DNA of 64,000 nt from Lithocarpus polystachyus (Eukaryota; Streptophyta; Magnoliopsida; Fagales; Fagaceae): the NCBI GenBank assembly GCA_033629205.1, contig CM066163.1, positions 1,860,001 to 1,924,000 on the forward strand. Direction: 5' to 3'. This document shows positions 35,900 through 48,820 of this stretch, piece after piece. The first letter of the stretch is position 1. Each line of letters starts with the position of its first letter. The notes below the pieces were generated by a model, which was not told where the DNA came from, did no database searches, and saw only the letters and a program-made list of their open reading frames with translations. The position numbers were made by a program, and so were the translations under genes.

Positions 35900-36575
35900 T
35901 AACTACTTGATTTACAATAAAATATTTAAAATCTTGCCATTGCCCAAGTTGGGCAAAGTGGCACATCCCCTTACTATAGCAGAAATCATATATATGTTGA
36001 GCCTATACAACTTACCTGACATGTGGGTCTCACAGCTTCCTTAAATGGCTTTGAGTTAAGGTTTAGGTTATAGGATTTCTAAATTAGCTAAAAAAAAAAA
36101 AAACCGATAAAGTGTTTTGCATGGTACACAAATTCATTTGCATTTTGGGGATTTTCAAATTGACAAAACTTAAATATATTATTTTAGGTGCTATTTTTTA
36201 AGATATCTTCTTAAGATTCGGTTATATAGTTACTTAATTAAAATATACACTACTTTCTTGCGAGAAAAAATCTAAATAACAGAATTTTAAAAGAGAACTT
36301 AAAAAACTTGTAACTAATTCTTACTCTTTTCAAATAATTGGAGGAAAAAAATTGACAACCCAAGATCAATTAATAATCAAGTTTCTCAAAAAAAAAAAAA
36401 AAAAGGTACAATAGTTGGAGTAACCAGCCCAAATAAAAAGGGACTATAATAATTAGAGAGGTCAAAACGAAGAAAAAAACTCAGGCGGTATTTGAAGTTG
36501 AATTGAATTTAACGACAAAAATCTCAAGTCCGACTTCGATTAAGACAAATTGCCAAATTGCAAAAGGTCGGAGAG
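35900..36575 (+). promoter_or_regulatory. Upstream region of BCAT copy 1
   Basis: AT-rich, with a TATAATAATTA element near 36445 about 130 bp before the proposed ATG. The only other structure is a poly(A) run at 36388-36404. Low confidence as a defined promoter. Confidence 0.3.
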
Positions 36576-39500
36576 ATGCTTTGGTTTGGAAATTCACAGA
36601 TAGAAATGTTGAACGGCGTCGTTTTCTCAAGAACAACTTACGCCATTCATCTTCATCATCAAAACCTCGGCCAGAGTCAAAGCTCCTCGTCATCTCTCAA
36701 GGCAACTATTTCTACATCCTCTTCTCTATTCCTAAAATTTCTCAAACTCAAAAACTATGTTTAAAAAAAAAAAACAAAGAATCTTTGAACATAACTAAAC
36801 GGGGTTTTCCTGTGCCTGCACGTGTGCCTTATTACTCTGACTGCTCAGCTCCCAACAAAACATCGCCGTTACGCCACGACGATTAAAGCCACTCAATCCT
36901 CGGATGCTCATAGTCATGGGTGATGTACCTTTTCACTTTCAACTTTTTTTTTTTTTTTTCCTTTTTCATTATGCTTGGTGATTTTTCTTGTAGGAACCCA
37001 GATTAATTAATTTATTTTTGTTTGCCCTTTTGTTAAAATAAAATTTGTTTATTATTTTTCTATTTTTTTTTTCAGTTTCTAGGACCACACCATATGCAAT
37101 TAAATTATCATGGAAAAAATTACTTTCACATGGATTACTTTTTTTATTTTATTTTACTATTCACTGTCACACATGCAGTATTAATATTACTTTTATTATG
37201 CACTAATCATGAGATTTACAACTTTGATACATTAGACTTATTGATTGGCTAATTCAACATAGCCATGTGTCTTTTTATTAGGTTATTTGTCAGTGCACTT
37301 CTTTTTATTTTTTATGAAAACACAAAGAACTTCGTTCAGAAATAAAAGCAACAAATGCATTATAGAGAGTAGCTTGTTCTTGAAAACAAAGACTCTCTTC
37401 AATCCAAATAGAAAAATTATCAATGCCTAAAGCATGCTGAGCTAAAAAATTTAAAATATGATACTTAAGGATTTGTATTGTAATTAAAATTCACACTTGT
37501 AAAATAAATAAAATCAAACTATACACATTCACCTTTAATTTGTGCGCCTGTGCAAGTGAATTATTGACAAGTTTATTTTTCTTAGGAAAAATATAAGTGC
37601 ATTATAACTCATAATTGAATATTCTAATACTATTCCTTAATTTGTGTCATTTGGGAAATTTTCTAATAGCTACTGTTACATCGAATATAATTCTGGCATA
37701 AAGTTCTAGAATAGTTTAGCATACCTAAAGATATACCTTAATCTGAATCCATTAGAATGTGTATAAAATGTTGAGCTGAGTCTGGAATTTAAGCATAATT
37801 TTTTTTTACATCTAGTCTAGATATATAAAGAGACAAGTAGCTATATTCAATTCCAAAATAAATTTACAAGACCTTAACTAAAATAGATTTCTTTATTTAG
37901 GTTAGTTTCTTAATTTTGTCCGGCAACTTGGGGTTAATGCTAGAAGTTGTGTTTTGTTATTAATGATATTAATGCCATTCTGTTGATGCAAAACTGATAT
38001 TTACATTAGTCACATTGTAATTGTTTTGGTTATTCATTAATCTGCAAAAGATTTTGAAAATTTTCTGCTCAATAATAACAGGGAAACATCCGGATTGCCT
38101 GATATTAGTTGGGAAAACCTTGGATTCAATCCTGTGACAACAGATTTTATGTATGTTATGAAGTTTTCAGTAGATGGCGAGTTTTTGTCTGGTGGTTTAC
38201 AACGTTTTGGGAACATTGAATTGAACCCAGCATCCTGTGTTTTGAACTACGGGCAGGTTAGTTACTCTAATGATTGCACCTTTTGCCTCTCTTTCACCTG
38301 GATTATTGATCTTTGGATTTTGATGCAAACATATTTTCTTTTTTAATTTATGATAAAGGGCTGCCATTGGTGCTGTCTGAGATTCATATGATCAACTTCA
38401 TGTGCTCTTGCTGAGTTACTGTTGTTTTTTGATTTTGACTTAACTATAACTCAGCACAATTTTCTCCTAAGAAACTTGGTGGAAAACAAAAAAATAAATC
38501 TAAAATAAATCTAAGAATTAGCACTAGGGTTGCTTGGAATCAGCACCAAGCAAGGTTGGAAAACCTAGGAATCAATACCAAGCGATTCAAAAAGGTCCAT
38601 TTGTCCTTAATAAAAATGTAACTTTTAGATTTTGTTTGTAAGTTTTCAAGAATCATAAATCAGCCAAGTGATTATCATGATCTTAACCATTTCAAGGATT
38701 GTATGTATTTCAGACAGCATGTAATGGGGAGCCAATTATAGAGCATAAGACTCTTCTGTTTTCTGTCCAGAATCATCATCTCTGATATAATTGGATGCTT
38801 CCTCTGTGATGTGCAATTTATTTTCTTGTTGCTTTCATAAGTATGGACCATAAACTTTGCAGTGTGTGATTTATGATTGCCTAAGTATAGCATTATGTTC
38901 TGTTTCACTTTACAATGTGTGCTTTTAGCTATCCTTTATAATTGTCTTTATGTTTCTAGGGAATAATTGAAGGTCTGAAAGCACACAAGAAACATGACAA
39001 TTCTATTTTACTATTTCGTCCTGAGGAAAATGGCTTGCAGATGAAAATTGGAGCAGATCGGATGTGCATGCCTGCACCAACTATTGAACAGTTTGTGGAA
39101 GCTGTAAAAGTTACTGTTTTGGCAAATAGACGATGGGTAATGTCACACTATGTTAATTCTTAACAAGATTTGTTTCTTTGGTTACATATTAGGAAAAGTT
39201 TTACTTGCAGTATGTGTTGTATTGGTCCAGTAATAGGACTCAATGCCTTACTGCAGGTGCCCCCTCCACATAAAGGATTTTTGCACATTCGACCACTACT
39301 TATGGGCACTGGACCTGTTCTCAGTCTTACACCAGCTCCTGAATTCACATTTTTGATTTTTGTTACTCCAGTTGGAAATTATTTTGAGGTATGTTGTTAT
39401 TTGTTTTGGTTGCATACCTTCAAAACAATTGAATGGCAGGCATTATTGTGGAAAGTCCAGGTAATGGTACTAGCATATTTGAGGTTGAATATTAAATGGA

Positions 39501-42500
39501 AGAAACATGAAAGTGCCACAATCTGGGATTCAACCATGAAGAATCTACTCTATTAAATGAACATAAAACGTACTTATACAGATAAATATAAGAGGAAACC
39601 TTATGCAATCTCTGTCCAATGATTCACTTAACTTTCAATGGCACATAATGGGGTGTTTATTTGTGTGTGAGAAAAACTTCACAATGTTACCCCTTCATGT
39701 TTCTTTACAACACCTCAATATTATGACTTCGTCAAATAAATAATTTTTTTTTTATAAGATATTTTCCATCCCTGATTTTTACACCCTTTTAATTTTTATT
39801 TGTGGTTAGATGCCATTAACATGTTTCGACTTCCTGTGATGGTGACAGGGGGGTTTGAAACAACTTAACTTGGTGGTTAAGGAAGATATTCATCGTGCAG
39901 TCCCTGGTGGAGTTGGAAGTGTAAAAGCTATAGGAAATTATGCTATGGTAAGCCAGTTTTTATGTGGGTGTCTGATTATTTAAATCCGGTCTTTCATTCC
40001 AGTTTGCAGTTTGACTGTTTTGCAAATCAACAATGCCTTCTCCTGCCCAGTGTGAAAAAACTGATATCAAATACTAAAAGGTTTCTTGTCACTCGTTGGT
40101 CAGATAAAGTGATCCTTTCCACTGTGTGTTTTGCCTAGGGTGGTCATATGGTCTACATTAGGAAAAATTCAATTTGCTTCTTTTTCCATGGATGAAGAGA
40201 TTTGATTCAAAAACCATTTGGGTTCAGGCTATTTACTTTTATCATAGATGAGCCCATTGATTAAGGAGTTCCTTTCCTTAGAACTTGTTATCCAAAAGAA
40301 AGAAGAAGAGGAAGAAGAATGTTTTTCCTTCTTAGGATATTCTAATTTGCCAAAGCCAAAATAGCTCTTTTCTGCAGGTTTTGAAGGCACTGATTGAAGC
40401 TAAAGCGGATGGTTTTTCTGAAGTTGTGTACCTTGATTCTGTTTACAACAAATATCTGGAAGAGGTTTCTACTGCTAACATTTTTGTTGTGAAGGTATGG
40501 TTCAAACTTTTCCTGGGTTGTTGGCTTATAAAGAGTAATAAGGATTTGGAATTTTCAGTTCTTGACATTCTCATAAAAGTATTTCTGGCAATATCCTCAC
40601 ATTATATCTCTAAATCAAACTAACTGAATATCAAGTGCACCAAGGAAGCTTCAACTGCCAAAGATAATAGGATATGAACAATGACATTGTGAATTCTGGC
40701 CAGAAAGATTTTTGTGTTTTATGGTTTGACAAATTTGTTGTAGTTGTACCAATTTGAAAATAAATTTTTTCCATGTTTCTTGTTTTACCTTATTCCTTTG
40801 GTACATATGACATTTTAGCCTGTTAGGAAATTGATTTGCATACTTGAAGCAGTGCTTCATTGCTTCTATGTGGTGCTATGCTACTTAATGTGGCCTATCA
40901 AATTTGTTATAAGCAATGAAGGAAAAAATTGAATTGAACTATTTTTACAGGGTTTAATGTACATCATGTCAGAAATTAACAATATATTGTTATTCTGTTC
41001 TAAAGGTGTTCAATTAAACTGCTTTAACAACAAATTATCTGTATAGGAAAAATATATTCCCCCGTCCCTTAATAATAGTCTACATTTCTATTTTGAGATA
41101 TCTCAAAATTATTCTCTAAGCTTTTTGTGTTCATTTTCCCTTAGTAGACTACACAGTAGTGCTAATTACAAGTTAAATACTAATAATTTATATATTAGTA
41201 CAGTCTAGGAAAAAATGGGAAGGTGAAAAAGTGAGTATGGATTTAATACACTCGTCATAAATATTGTGCTCTAATAAGATTTATTTTTAGGACAGAGGGA
41301 GTACAAAAAAGTAGCACAGTGCCGAGTATGTTGTTACCTGCTTCTTATCCATCTTCTGTTATAAGGGCCTTTGATGCATGTAATCTCACATTTGGTATCA
41401 ACCAAAGAAGATTTACCTGCATAAGAGGTTCTGTTTTTTATTTTTTGGCCTGATGTTTCTTACATAAATTAATGTTAACGCTAGAACCTTTGTATGTTTC
41501 AGCCATAAATCTTCCAATTGGCCATAACTTTCACTTCAAATTTTTTTTTTCCCTTTTTTATCATTATTTCTTGTGCTGCGTTGTTATTGATATCTGTTGG
41601 AGCAGGAGCAGGAGCAGGGTTGATTGTTCGATACTAAAAATGTATCTTCATATTGAAACATTGATCCTAATTTCTGTTCATTTCTTTTAATTATAATGTG
41701 TTTCATTGATAATGATATTACAGGATAGAATAATCTCTACTCCAGTTTTAGGAGGGACAATTTTGCCTGGCGTTACTCGAAAAAGTATTATTGAAATTGC
41801 TCACAGCCAAGGGTTCCAGGTTTGTATTATAGGTGACGATTAATGATGAGTAGCTGATTATTGGATTTTTCAAACCTCTCTAATCTACTTATTATCTCAC
41901 TTGTTTGTGAAGAATTTGGAGAGTAGTTGTTAAAGTGAATATGGGGAATCTTTTGCTTTGGTCCAACCTTAATATTTTTGTTTTAGTGAGTGGTTATTAG
42001 TATAAAATAGTTCATTTGGAACAATTTTAGTCTTATGATGCAAAAATGAGCTGTTGTCTGATACACCTAGTACACTGGCATCCAACATTGTTGCCCTCAC
42101 ATGAATCAGTAATAACCCTTTCCTCAGGACGTTGAGTCAATTTCAAGAACATTTTGTGAAATTGTTACCTCTTGTCAAGGTTGGGCAGTGGAGGCTTTAA
42201 TAGTCTTTCTGTATGAATTCACGTGGTCTATCTGGAAGGCTTGTTGCTTGAGTGCTTTCGAGGACTCCAAATCCTTTCTCATATAGCTCACAATATAATA
42301 ATGAAAATCTTAGTGAAAACTATAGTAAATTGTTATTGCCTCATGGTGGACACCTTAGTCTGAATGACCTCTCCAATGACAATTGACTGGAACTGTAATA
42401 TTTTGTTGTTTCCGTTTATCATCTTAGATTTATTGTACACGGGTACTCTCTCTCTCTCTGCCACGCACAATCTTCCATCAATAATGAGGTTACCTTTTAA

Positions 42501-43564
42501 TTTTTTAAGAAATAGTTAGCTTAATAGGGTGCATCAGATTGGGTGGTTACAAGCATATTCTATGTTCTCTTGCCAGTTTCTTATCTTATGGGCCATCCTT
42601 CCAATGAAGGTTCGTTAAGTATCAAACTGGTGTCTGAACTCTGAAGTGTGAGCTTGTCATAAGTATTTTGTACAATATGTAGACCATTATTTCTCTGTCA
42701 AAGTTTGGAAGTATTGAAGAGAGAAATATGGAGACCATATTGCAGAAGATCCATCCATGAATTATGTAATTCTACAAGCAGACTTAACACCTCGTAACTT
42801 GTCCCCACTCATATTTTTAAGTTCCAAAAAAATCTACTTGTTGCTTCTTTACTAATTGGTAGCAGTGACTTTCCTAAGTTTCCTTGTTTTACTGTTTGTC
42901 GTATCTGCACCCCTTTAATGTTCCTTGAATTTTTTTAAATAGATCTGGTTGGTTACTCGGGTCCTTATATTACATGAACAGGTTGAAGAGCGGCTTGTGT
43001 CAGTTGATGAATTGCTTGATGCTGATGAAGTCTTTTGTACTGGAAATGCCATTTGTTTGTTGCCTGTTGGCAGCATAACTTACATGGGTAGAAGGTAGGC
43101 TCAACTGTGGTATACCTCATTATGAAATCTAAATTCCTTTAGGCAAAACTTAGGTATAAATCCTTATGTGCTACACATTCTCCTATTAAATTCAATCATA
43201 TGGTTGCACTGTCCAATAAGCCACATGGTTGAATTTAACTATCGGTAGGAGATGATAACAACATTTGTGCCACATGATTGAATTTAAAGGGGAAACTTAA
43301 GATACAACACTTGAGGAGTTGTACCTAAGTATTGTCCAATTCTTTTCATACGCTTGTCCCTAAATATCATATGTCTTGTCTATGGTTGCAAATCTTCTTT
43401 GCTATAATCTCTAATTATTGTTATTGTTGTGGTGGGTGGGGGTCTTCTGCAGGGTGTTGTATGGAGAAACTGGTGTGGTCTCTCAGCAACTTTTTTCGGC
43501 CCTTTCAAATGTACAGATGGGTCTTACGGAAGACCAAATGGGCTGGACTGTAGTCTTGGAGTAG
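36576..43564 (+). CDS. BCAT: Branched-chain amino acid aminotransferase, copy 1 (plastid-type, divergent)
   Basis: Ten exons: 36576-36758, 36849-36919, 38082-38256, 38960-39136, 39257-39388, 39849-39947, 40378-40494, 41724-41819, 42982-43094, 43453-43564; 1275 nt, 424 residues. The first two exons are inferred from phase and a Ser-rich transit-like N-terminus; the other eight are certain from homology and GT-AG borders. The family is fold-type IV PLP transaminases, interconverting Leu/Ile/Val and their 2-oxo acids with glutamate. Visible are LNYGQG, the LFRPEEN and IRPLLMGTG substrate/PLP regions, and the Schiff-base Lys (K272) in SVKAIGNYAM. Divergences: GVGSVK for the usual GTGGVK, NPASCVLNYG for NPSAGVLNYG, and, most notable, CTGNAI for CTGTAV (N372). 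The reading frame is intact, so it is not an obvious pseudogene, but activity may be altered. It is closer to chloroplast BCAT3/5 types than copy 2 is. Confidence 0.85.
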
Positions 43565-44519
43565 AAAGGAAGAACCTTGTCAAATTTAACTTGCCAATTT
43601 TAGGAATAAATTTCTTAAAACAGAAATTTCAATTTTTTAAAACACCACTTATTTTAAGGTATAATTGTACACAATTACAATTGTGTTGTGAGAGGTAAAA
43701 TGTATCAAGGCAAAAAAGCATTGAGGGTAAAAATCTAAAAGGTTAAAAAAGTTTTTGATCCTGGGGTTGATATTCAAAGTGAAAATTTTCAAGTTCCAAT
43801 CTTAACCTTTAAAAGTAGTAATGCATGGTGCAATAGCCTGAATCTGAATCCATCTGAAATCTTCTCTTTATGAGGAATATTACTTGCACAATCATGGAGG
43901 GTGGAAACAGTAGATACTATGGCATAATGCATATAGAAGATCAGATTCAAACTCAATTATGTAACCAATAATTATAAGGTAGAACCGTGTCCAACTCAGA
44001 TAGTTGCGAAGCCATGCAATTATCTCTGTATTGTCCCAATCCCATGACCCCATAAGGAAAATGTTCGTAGTTTTCAGAGTAGACTACTTGATTAAGAATG
44101 CTGACGTTGTGAAATTTGGCCTAAATTATGAACAAGGATTGGAGTTTTGTAACACCTGACAAGTGATGAACCAGGAACGGTAACCTGAGAAGATGCCCAC
44201 TAAATGATTTGTGGCCATTAGAGAAGAGATGACTGTGATTCTATAAATCATTTTCTAAACTTTTGCTGAATCAGTTTGGATTGCATCATTTTCATGGATG
44301 TGTATCATCAACAATTCTTTTGCGTCTGACATCTGGATTTTTTTGCGATGGTCAAACTCATATGAATAGGACCCAAAATTAACTTGGCAGAGACCAAAAG
44401 TCCAGTTCACTTGTACCCTCTCGAAAGGAATATTCTCTATCCACAAATTCAAATCTTGTGGTTGTGGCAGAGTTTTTAATATAAAATTTGATTTTCTATA
44501 TTATTTGACGCTTTCTTAA
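43565..44519 (+). other. BCAT copy 1 3' flank
   Basis: Likely 3' UTR followed by intergenic DNA; no gene recognised. Confidence 0.4.
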
Positions 44520-45085
44520 ACAAGATTTTTAGGAGAATTACCTGATTCTATCGGTAGTCTAAAGTCTTGAAGGATTTGAATATCTGCTATTGCAATTTTA
44601 CTAAGTTAATTTTAACATCGCTTGGAAGCCTCACTTAAATTATTGATATGATTCTATCAAGCAACAATTTTACTGGGTCAATTTTAGTATCGTTTGGAAA
44701 TCTCATACAAATTTCTTATTTGGATTTAGGTGAAAACAAGTTTATTTGGTCAATTTCAGCATCGCATGGGAACCTCATACAAATTACTTATTTAAATCTA
44801 GGTGAAAACAAGTTTACTGGGTTAATTCCAACATCACTTCAAAACCTTACAAAACTTACTACTTTTGATTTGTCATATAATAGTTTCAGCAGTGAAATTT
44901 TATTACCACTTCTAAATTTTAGTTGTTTTTAACATACGTATGAACTAATAATTTTTAATTATTGGTGAATATTTTAACGGCTTTGTTGCCATTGTCACTA
45001 TTGAAATTCTGGAATCCCTCAATTTTATACCTTCAAAACAATCAACTTGTTTGTCCATACTTAATCATGTAAGTGGTTTGAATTT
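44520..45085 (+). pseudogene. LRR receptor-like protein fragment (broken)
   Basis: A run of plant-type leucine-rich repeats in plus orientation: GELPDSIGSLKS (near 44535), SSNNFTGSILVSFGNL, LDLGENKFIWSISA, LNLGENKFTGLIPTSL, FDLSYNSFSSEI, ending out of frame with LYLQNNQLVCPY (near 45030). The LxxLxxLxLxxNxFxGxIPxxL pattern is that of extracellular LRRs of RLP/RLK immune or developmental receptors. Stops at several places before 44648 and after 44932, a missing signal peptide and no transmembrane or kinase part show a dead fragment of about five to seven repeats. It lies between BCAT copy 1 and the orphan BCAT exon, suggesting past rearrangement. Confidence 0.8.
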
Positions 45086-45857
45086 ACTATAGACATTTTT
45101 TTTTTGATAAGACTATTGGGCCCATTAATCAACACTCCTTGGGACCATTATTTTTCCTCACTATTGCATCAAATTGGACTACTTTAACTCTTTTGAAATT
45201 ACTCTGTTGCTTGTGTGCGTGCTAGTTTGTGTTGCTTGATGTATCATGTTGTTGAATTTTGCTCCAATTCAATTCTAAATATGTTCTAATATTGCATTAG
45301 ATTTGTTGCTTTGTATTTCTCATGTGCTGTATGTATATTTTTGCATTTGATTTGTTACCTCAAACAAAAAATGGAGCATTAAAAACCTTTGACTACCGAA
45401 GACCTTAAATTGAATACGGTACCTAGTACCTAACTATTAACAGTAGTCGCACCACCTATCAAAAAAAAAAAAAATAGTAGTCGCACTGATGAGTGTGAAT
45501 TTGTGATGTCCACCTTGCATCTACGAATGACACTTCAGCTTTAACCTTATCTGATCCAAAAAGCTTTGGATGTGCATTGCCAGCTCCTTCCTATCCATTC
45601 AAAACTAATAAACAAATTTAAACCCCACCGCTTAGTTTCTTTTCCCATATGAATTATTAAAGCATGGATGTTGTTCCGTGTTTAATACTATCTCCATATT
45701 TTTTTTTGGCACTTTCTCAACCCAGCCCTTTACTCTTTCATTCCATCGATCTTGTCTGTCCCTATTAATATATTTTCACTTCTAGTTCCTTCCTATACTA
45801 CTCTGCATAAGAAATCTCAAGTAGTGACTCAAACACCACTGCTTTTGAAGAGAAAGA
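45086..45857. other. Intergenic, upstream of orphan BCAT exon
   Basis: Contains the micro-insertion at 45442-45486 and a pyrimidine-rich stretch (45690-45800) that could be leader or promoter sequence for the first exon at 45858. Confidence 0.4.
45442..45486 (+). mobile_element. Micro-insertion: CACCTATC + poly(A) with 11-bp TSD
   Basis: AGTAGTCGCAC is repeated exactly at 45442-45452 and 45476-45486, around CACCTATC plus 14 A and a T. Plus-strand orientation. Confidence 0.7.
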
Positions 45858-45929
45858 ATGATTCAAAGAATAAGCGCAGGCTTTGGCAACCTGGTTCAAT
45901 CGTTTCGAGTTGCTTCTTCTTCCTCTAAG
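45858..45929 (+). CDS. Orphan BCAT first exon (targeting peptide)
   Basis: ATG at 45858 opens 24 codons, MIQRISAGFGNLVQSFRVAS then SSSK, ending at AAG|GTTATT in phase 0. It aligns with exon 1 of BCAT copy 2 (MISRSVCFRNLIQSLRATSS then SSK) in length, phase and motif. Both are basic, Ser-rich and free of acidic residues, like mitochondrial or plastid presequences. No matching exon 2 follows within the next kilobases before copy 2's own first exon at 49589. It may be a leftover of another tandem BCAT copy or an alternative first exon for copy 2, since its phase would allow splicing to 51237. Confidence 0.6.
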
Positions 45930-47640
45930 GTTATTTTGCATATCATCAATCTTTGACATCTTATTATTTGGTTTTAGCTAGTCTCTTGCATGACTAATCT
46001 TTTACCAAGTTGTTGCTCAATTTGTGTTTCACAAAACTTTTCTCTTTCACTCCACTTTCTCTTTTAGTGTTCATTACTTGTCGAGAAAATATTTCATGCA
46101 TAGGATATATATATATATACTTCATCTCACATTATGTAGATTTCACCTCGTCGTAAGTCGTAAGTCCGGCATATGTGAGAAGAATAATACATGTATTCAC
46201 TACATAACAAAATTATCCTCAGTGGTCTTATTATAAATTTGGTAGGTTCAGTGTGCTGACTTGGCAGCACATGGCATATATATAACTCATAGGTGCTTTA
46301 CTGATTTTTTTTGCCACATGTAACGTAAACGGAACATTTTTGAGTATTGACTAGATTAGTCGTTGTACTCAAGCTGCATCATTCAGAAAAGAAATATATG
46401 TAAAAGACAAACCAGAAAGTAAGATAACGATGCCCTCTGTTGATATGCAAAATCTCACACGTTAGAGAGATCCCTAAAAAAAAGACCAAATTAATGTGTG
46501 TCTTTAAGGTAATTATTAATAAATTAAATTAAAAAAAATTTAACATTATTTTTATAAAAAATATAAAAACTTGTCAGTAAAATATTGATATCAAATAAAA
46601 TGTTTATAAAAATAATTTATAAACTAATGCTTTTAGAATATTTATTAACATTTTCTTTTAAAAAAATAGAATTTGTTCGCAAAAGGATAATGTTTTCCAT
46701 CAAACTAGTTTGAAAAAATCTTCCTCAACCTACTACGTTGAGAATTTTAAAATCATCAATTGATTAAACAAGTCACAAAAATTATTAAAAAAATTATATA
46801 ACTAAAAGTAGGTACACTTGGGTTGGCCATCCATGCTTCTGTAGAAAAGGAAATCTCTTTAATATCATCCACTAATTCTGTAGAAAGGAAAATCTTTCTT
46901 CTTCTTCTTTATATTTTTGAATAATTAAAAGGGGCAATCTCAGCCCATAACTTTATGGTATACATATTGGATAACATCAAGCATACACCAATTATTTTTT
47001 AGATAGTAATCTTAATCAAATATCTAAATTAACTGTCAAGAGTCTTGTGACTTAATTAATTGTCATTTTTTAGTCATTTCAACATATGGAGACATTTAGA
47101 ATTTAAAACATTTTTACTGGTTGTACCTACCGAATTATAAGATATATATATATATATATATATATAGGATTTTGCTAGTCTGTACCCTTAAATTTTTTAC
47201 GGAACGGAAATTGAAAAAATATTGACAATTTTTTCAATTCTCAAAAAAATGTGTTCAAAAATAGATGACTTAACGAGTGTCCTAAGAATACGCGTTAACC
47301 AGACCTTTATATATATATATATATATATATTGTTGTACCTACCAAATCAATAAAAAATATATATATCTAGACTAACTTGTCGAATTGTCAATTTTAAGAT
47401 AAACCAGTGGTTTCCTGTTTCACGTTTTCAAACAAAACAGCATATACAAATGGAAGGAAAATATTTTTATATTCTATACACTAATATATCAGACATGTGC
47501 ATTATGCACCCCTTATAATATATGTAGAGCTTAGTACTGCCATTGACTCTCTGACTCGTGAGAGGGAAGGGAGTTAAGATAGATTGAGTGTAAAAAAAAT
47601 TATTAATATTAAATTTTAAGAGTTGTTTGGCAAACCAATA
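45930..47640. other. Intergenic or intronic AT-rich DNA with MITEs
   Basis: Holds two members of the TTAATG..CTTTAAGG MITE family (about 46487-46660 and 47167-47310) and (TA)n tracts. If the orphan exon is an alternative start of copy 2, this would be intron. No gene recognised. Confidence 0.4.
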
Positions 47641-48525
47641 GGATTGGGCCTCCCGTTTAAAATCCTCCATTTTTCTCCTGTTTTTGTCTAGATAAGTGAC
47701 ATGTGGCCAACAACACATCCAAAGGTTAAAAAACACCCACCTCAATTATGATTTTTTTTTAATCTTTCTTTCTCTATTTCTTTCCGTCTCTCTCAGCCCC
47801 TTTCTCTAAGTTTTTGCCCCTCTCTGTCCAACATCGTCACAGTCGCACGAGAATCAAAAGCACAAAAATCATAGCTTGCAAGAGAAAAAGGGAAAAAGAA
47901 GACAATAGATAAGGAAATCCCATCAGGCTATCACCAAGTACTTTTGCTCTATTCCTTTCAATGACTCTCGTGGCCTTAGAATCAACTTAAAAAGCTCAAG
48001 AACTCAAACCCTTTTTGGTACAAGCCATGGCTTCCTCCTTTGGGTCTTGCCTTGAAGAGAGCGTGAAGAAGAAAGAGGCTTAGAACCCAGTTGTTTATTC
48101 CAAAACTTGGTGCTCGTGGGTTCAGATCTTTCTCATTTGATATTTTGCTATTAGTTTTTCTTTGATTTTTTAGTGTTTGATGTTAATTGTTATGTTTTAC
48201 TTTGTGGGTTTTGATTTGTTTTGGGAAATATATAATGGGTATTCATCAAAACAAAAACAAAAACAAAAACAAAAACAAAAACTGAAATGGGTTTTGTGGT
48301 GAAGGTACTCTTGAGTCTTGAGGTGCAAGCGTTGTTCAAAAGACTTGGTGTGTAGAGAGACGGAAAGAAAGAGAGAAATAAAGACCCAAAAACAAAGAGA
48401 AAATTCATAGTTGAGGTGGGTATTCTTTAACCTTTGGATGTGTGGTTTGCCACATGTCACTCATCTAGACAAAAAAAAAAAAAAAAAAAAGGAGAAAAAT
48501 GGAAGATTTTAAACGGGAGGGGATC
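47641..48525. mobile_element. Long-TIR DNA element (Mutator-like), about 0.9 kb
   Basis: Inverted arms of about 110-120 bp: left 47641-47750 (starting GGCCTCCCGTTTAAAATC after a few bases; includes GACATGTGGCCAACAACACA and AAAGGTTAAAAAACACCCAC), right 48406-48525 (GAGGTGGGTATTCTTTAACC to AAGATTTTAAACGGGAGGGG). The right arm has a 20-bp poly(A) expansion. Such long TIRs are characteristic of MULEs; no clear 9-bp duplication could be fixed at the borders. The 650-bp interior has a CT-rich part, a short frame MASSFGSCLEESVKKKEA (about 48027) and an (AAAACA)n tract (48247-48283), and no transposase. The interior could be captured host sequence. Confidence 0.65.
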
Positions 48526-48820
48526 TTACCCCTAATTGTAATCCATCCAAGTTGTCTAGATTGAGGTTAGAAGTAGTTTTTGAAAGGGTCATTCTACGGT
48601 AGACACTTCTTATTTTTACCCTTTTGTTTTTGTACCAACTTGACAGTTCATCATTTGTTACATAACATGTATTAAATAAGTTAGTAATTATCTGTTAACA
48701 ATTAAGATTAAGTATTTATGATACCCAAACAAAAGTGTAACAATTGTCCATATAACCTAACCATGAAAAATCAGTATTTGATGCATAAAAAATAGAAAAC
48801 TAACCAAAAAAATTGATTCT

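Noticed and set aside
36503..36886. 127-residue frame covering the start of BCAT copy 1
   Set aside because: It is in a different frame from the one that joins in phase to exon 3; the two-exon model (36576-36758, 36849-36919) fits the phase and a pyrimidine-rich acceptor better.
44648..44932. Intact small LRR protein
   Set aside because: LRR homology continues beyond the frame on both sides through stops and frameshifts, so this is a fragment of a larger broken gene.
45095..45125. A further poly(T)+GATAAG micro-insertion
   Set aside because: The flanking repeats (ACTATAG/ACTATTG) are too short and imperfect to count as a target duplication.
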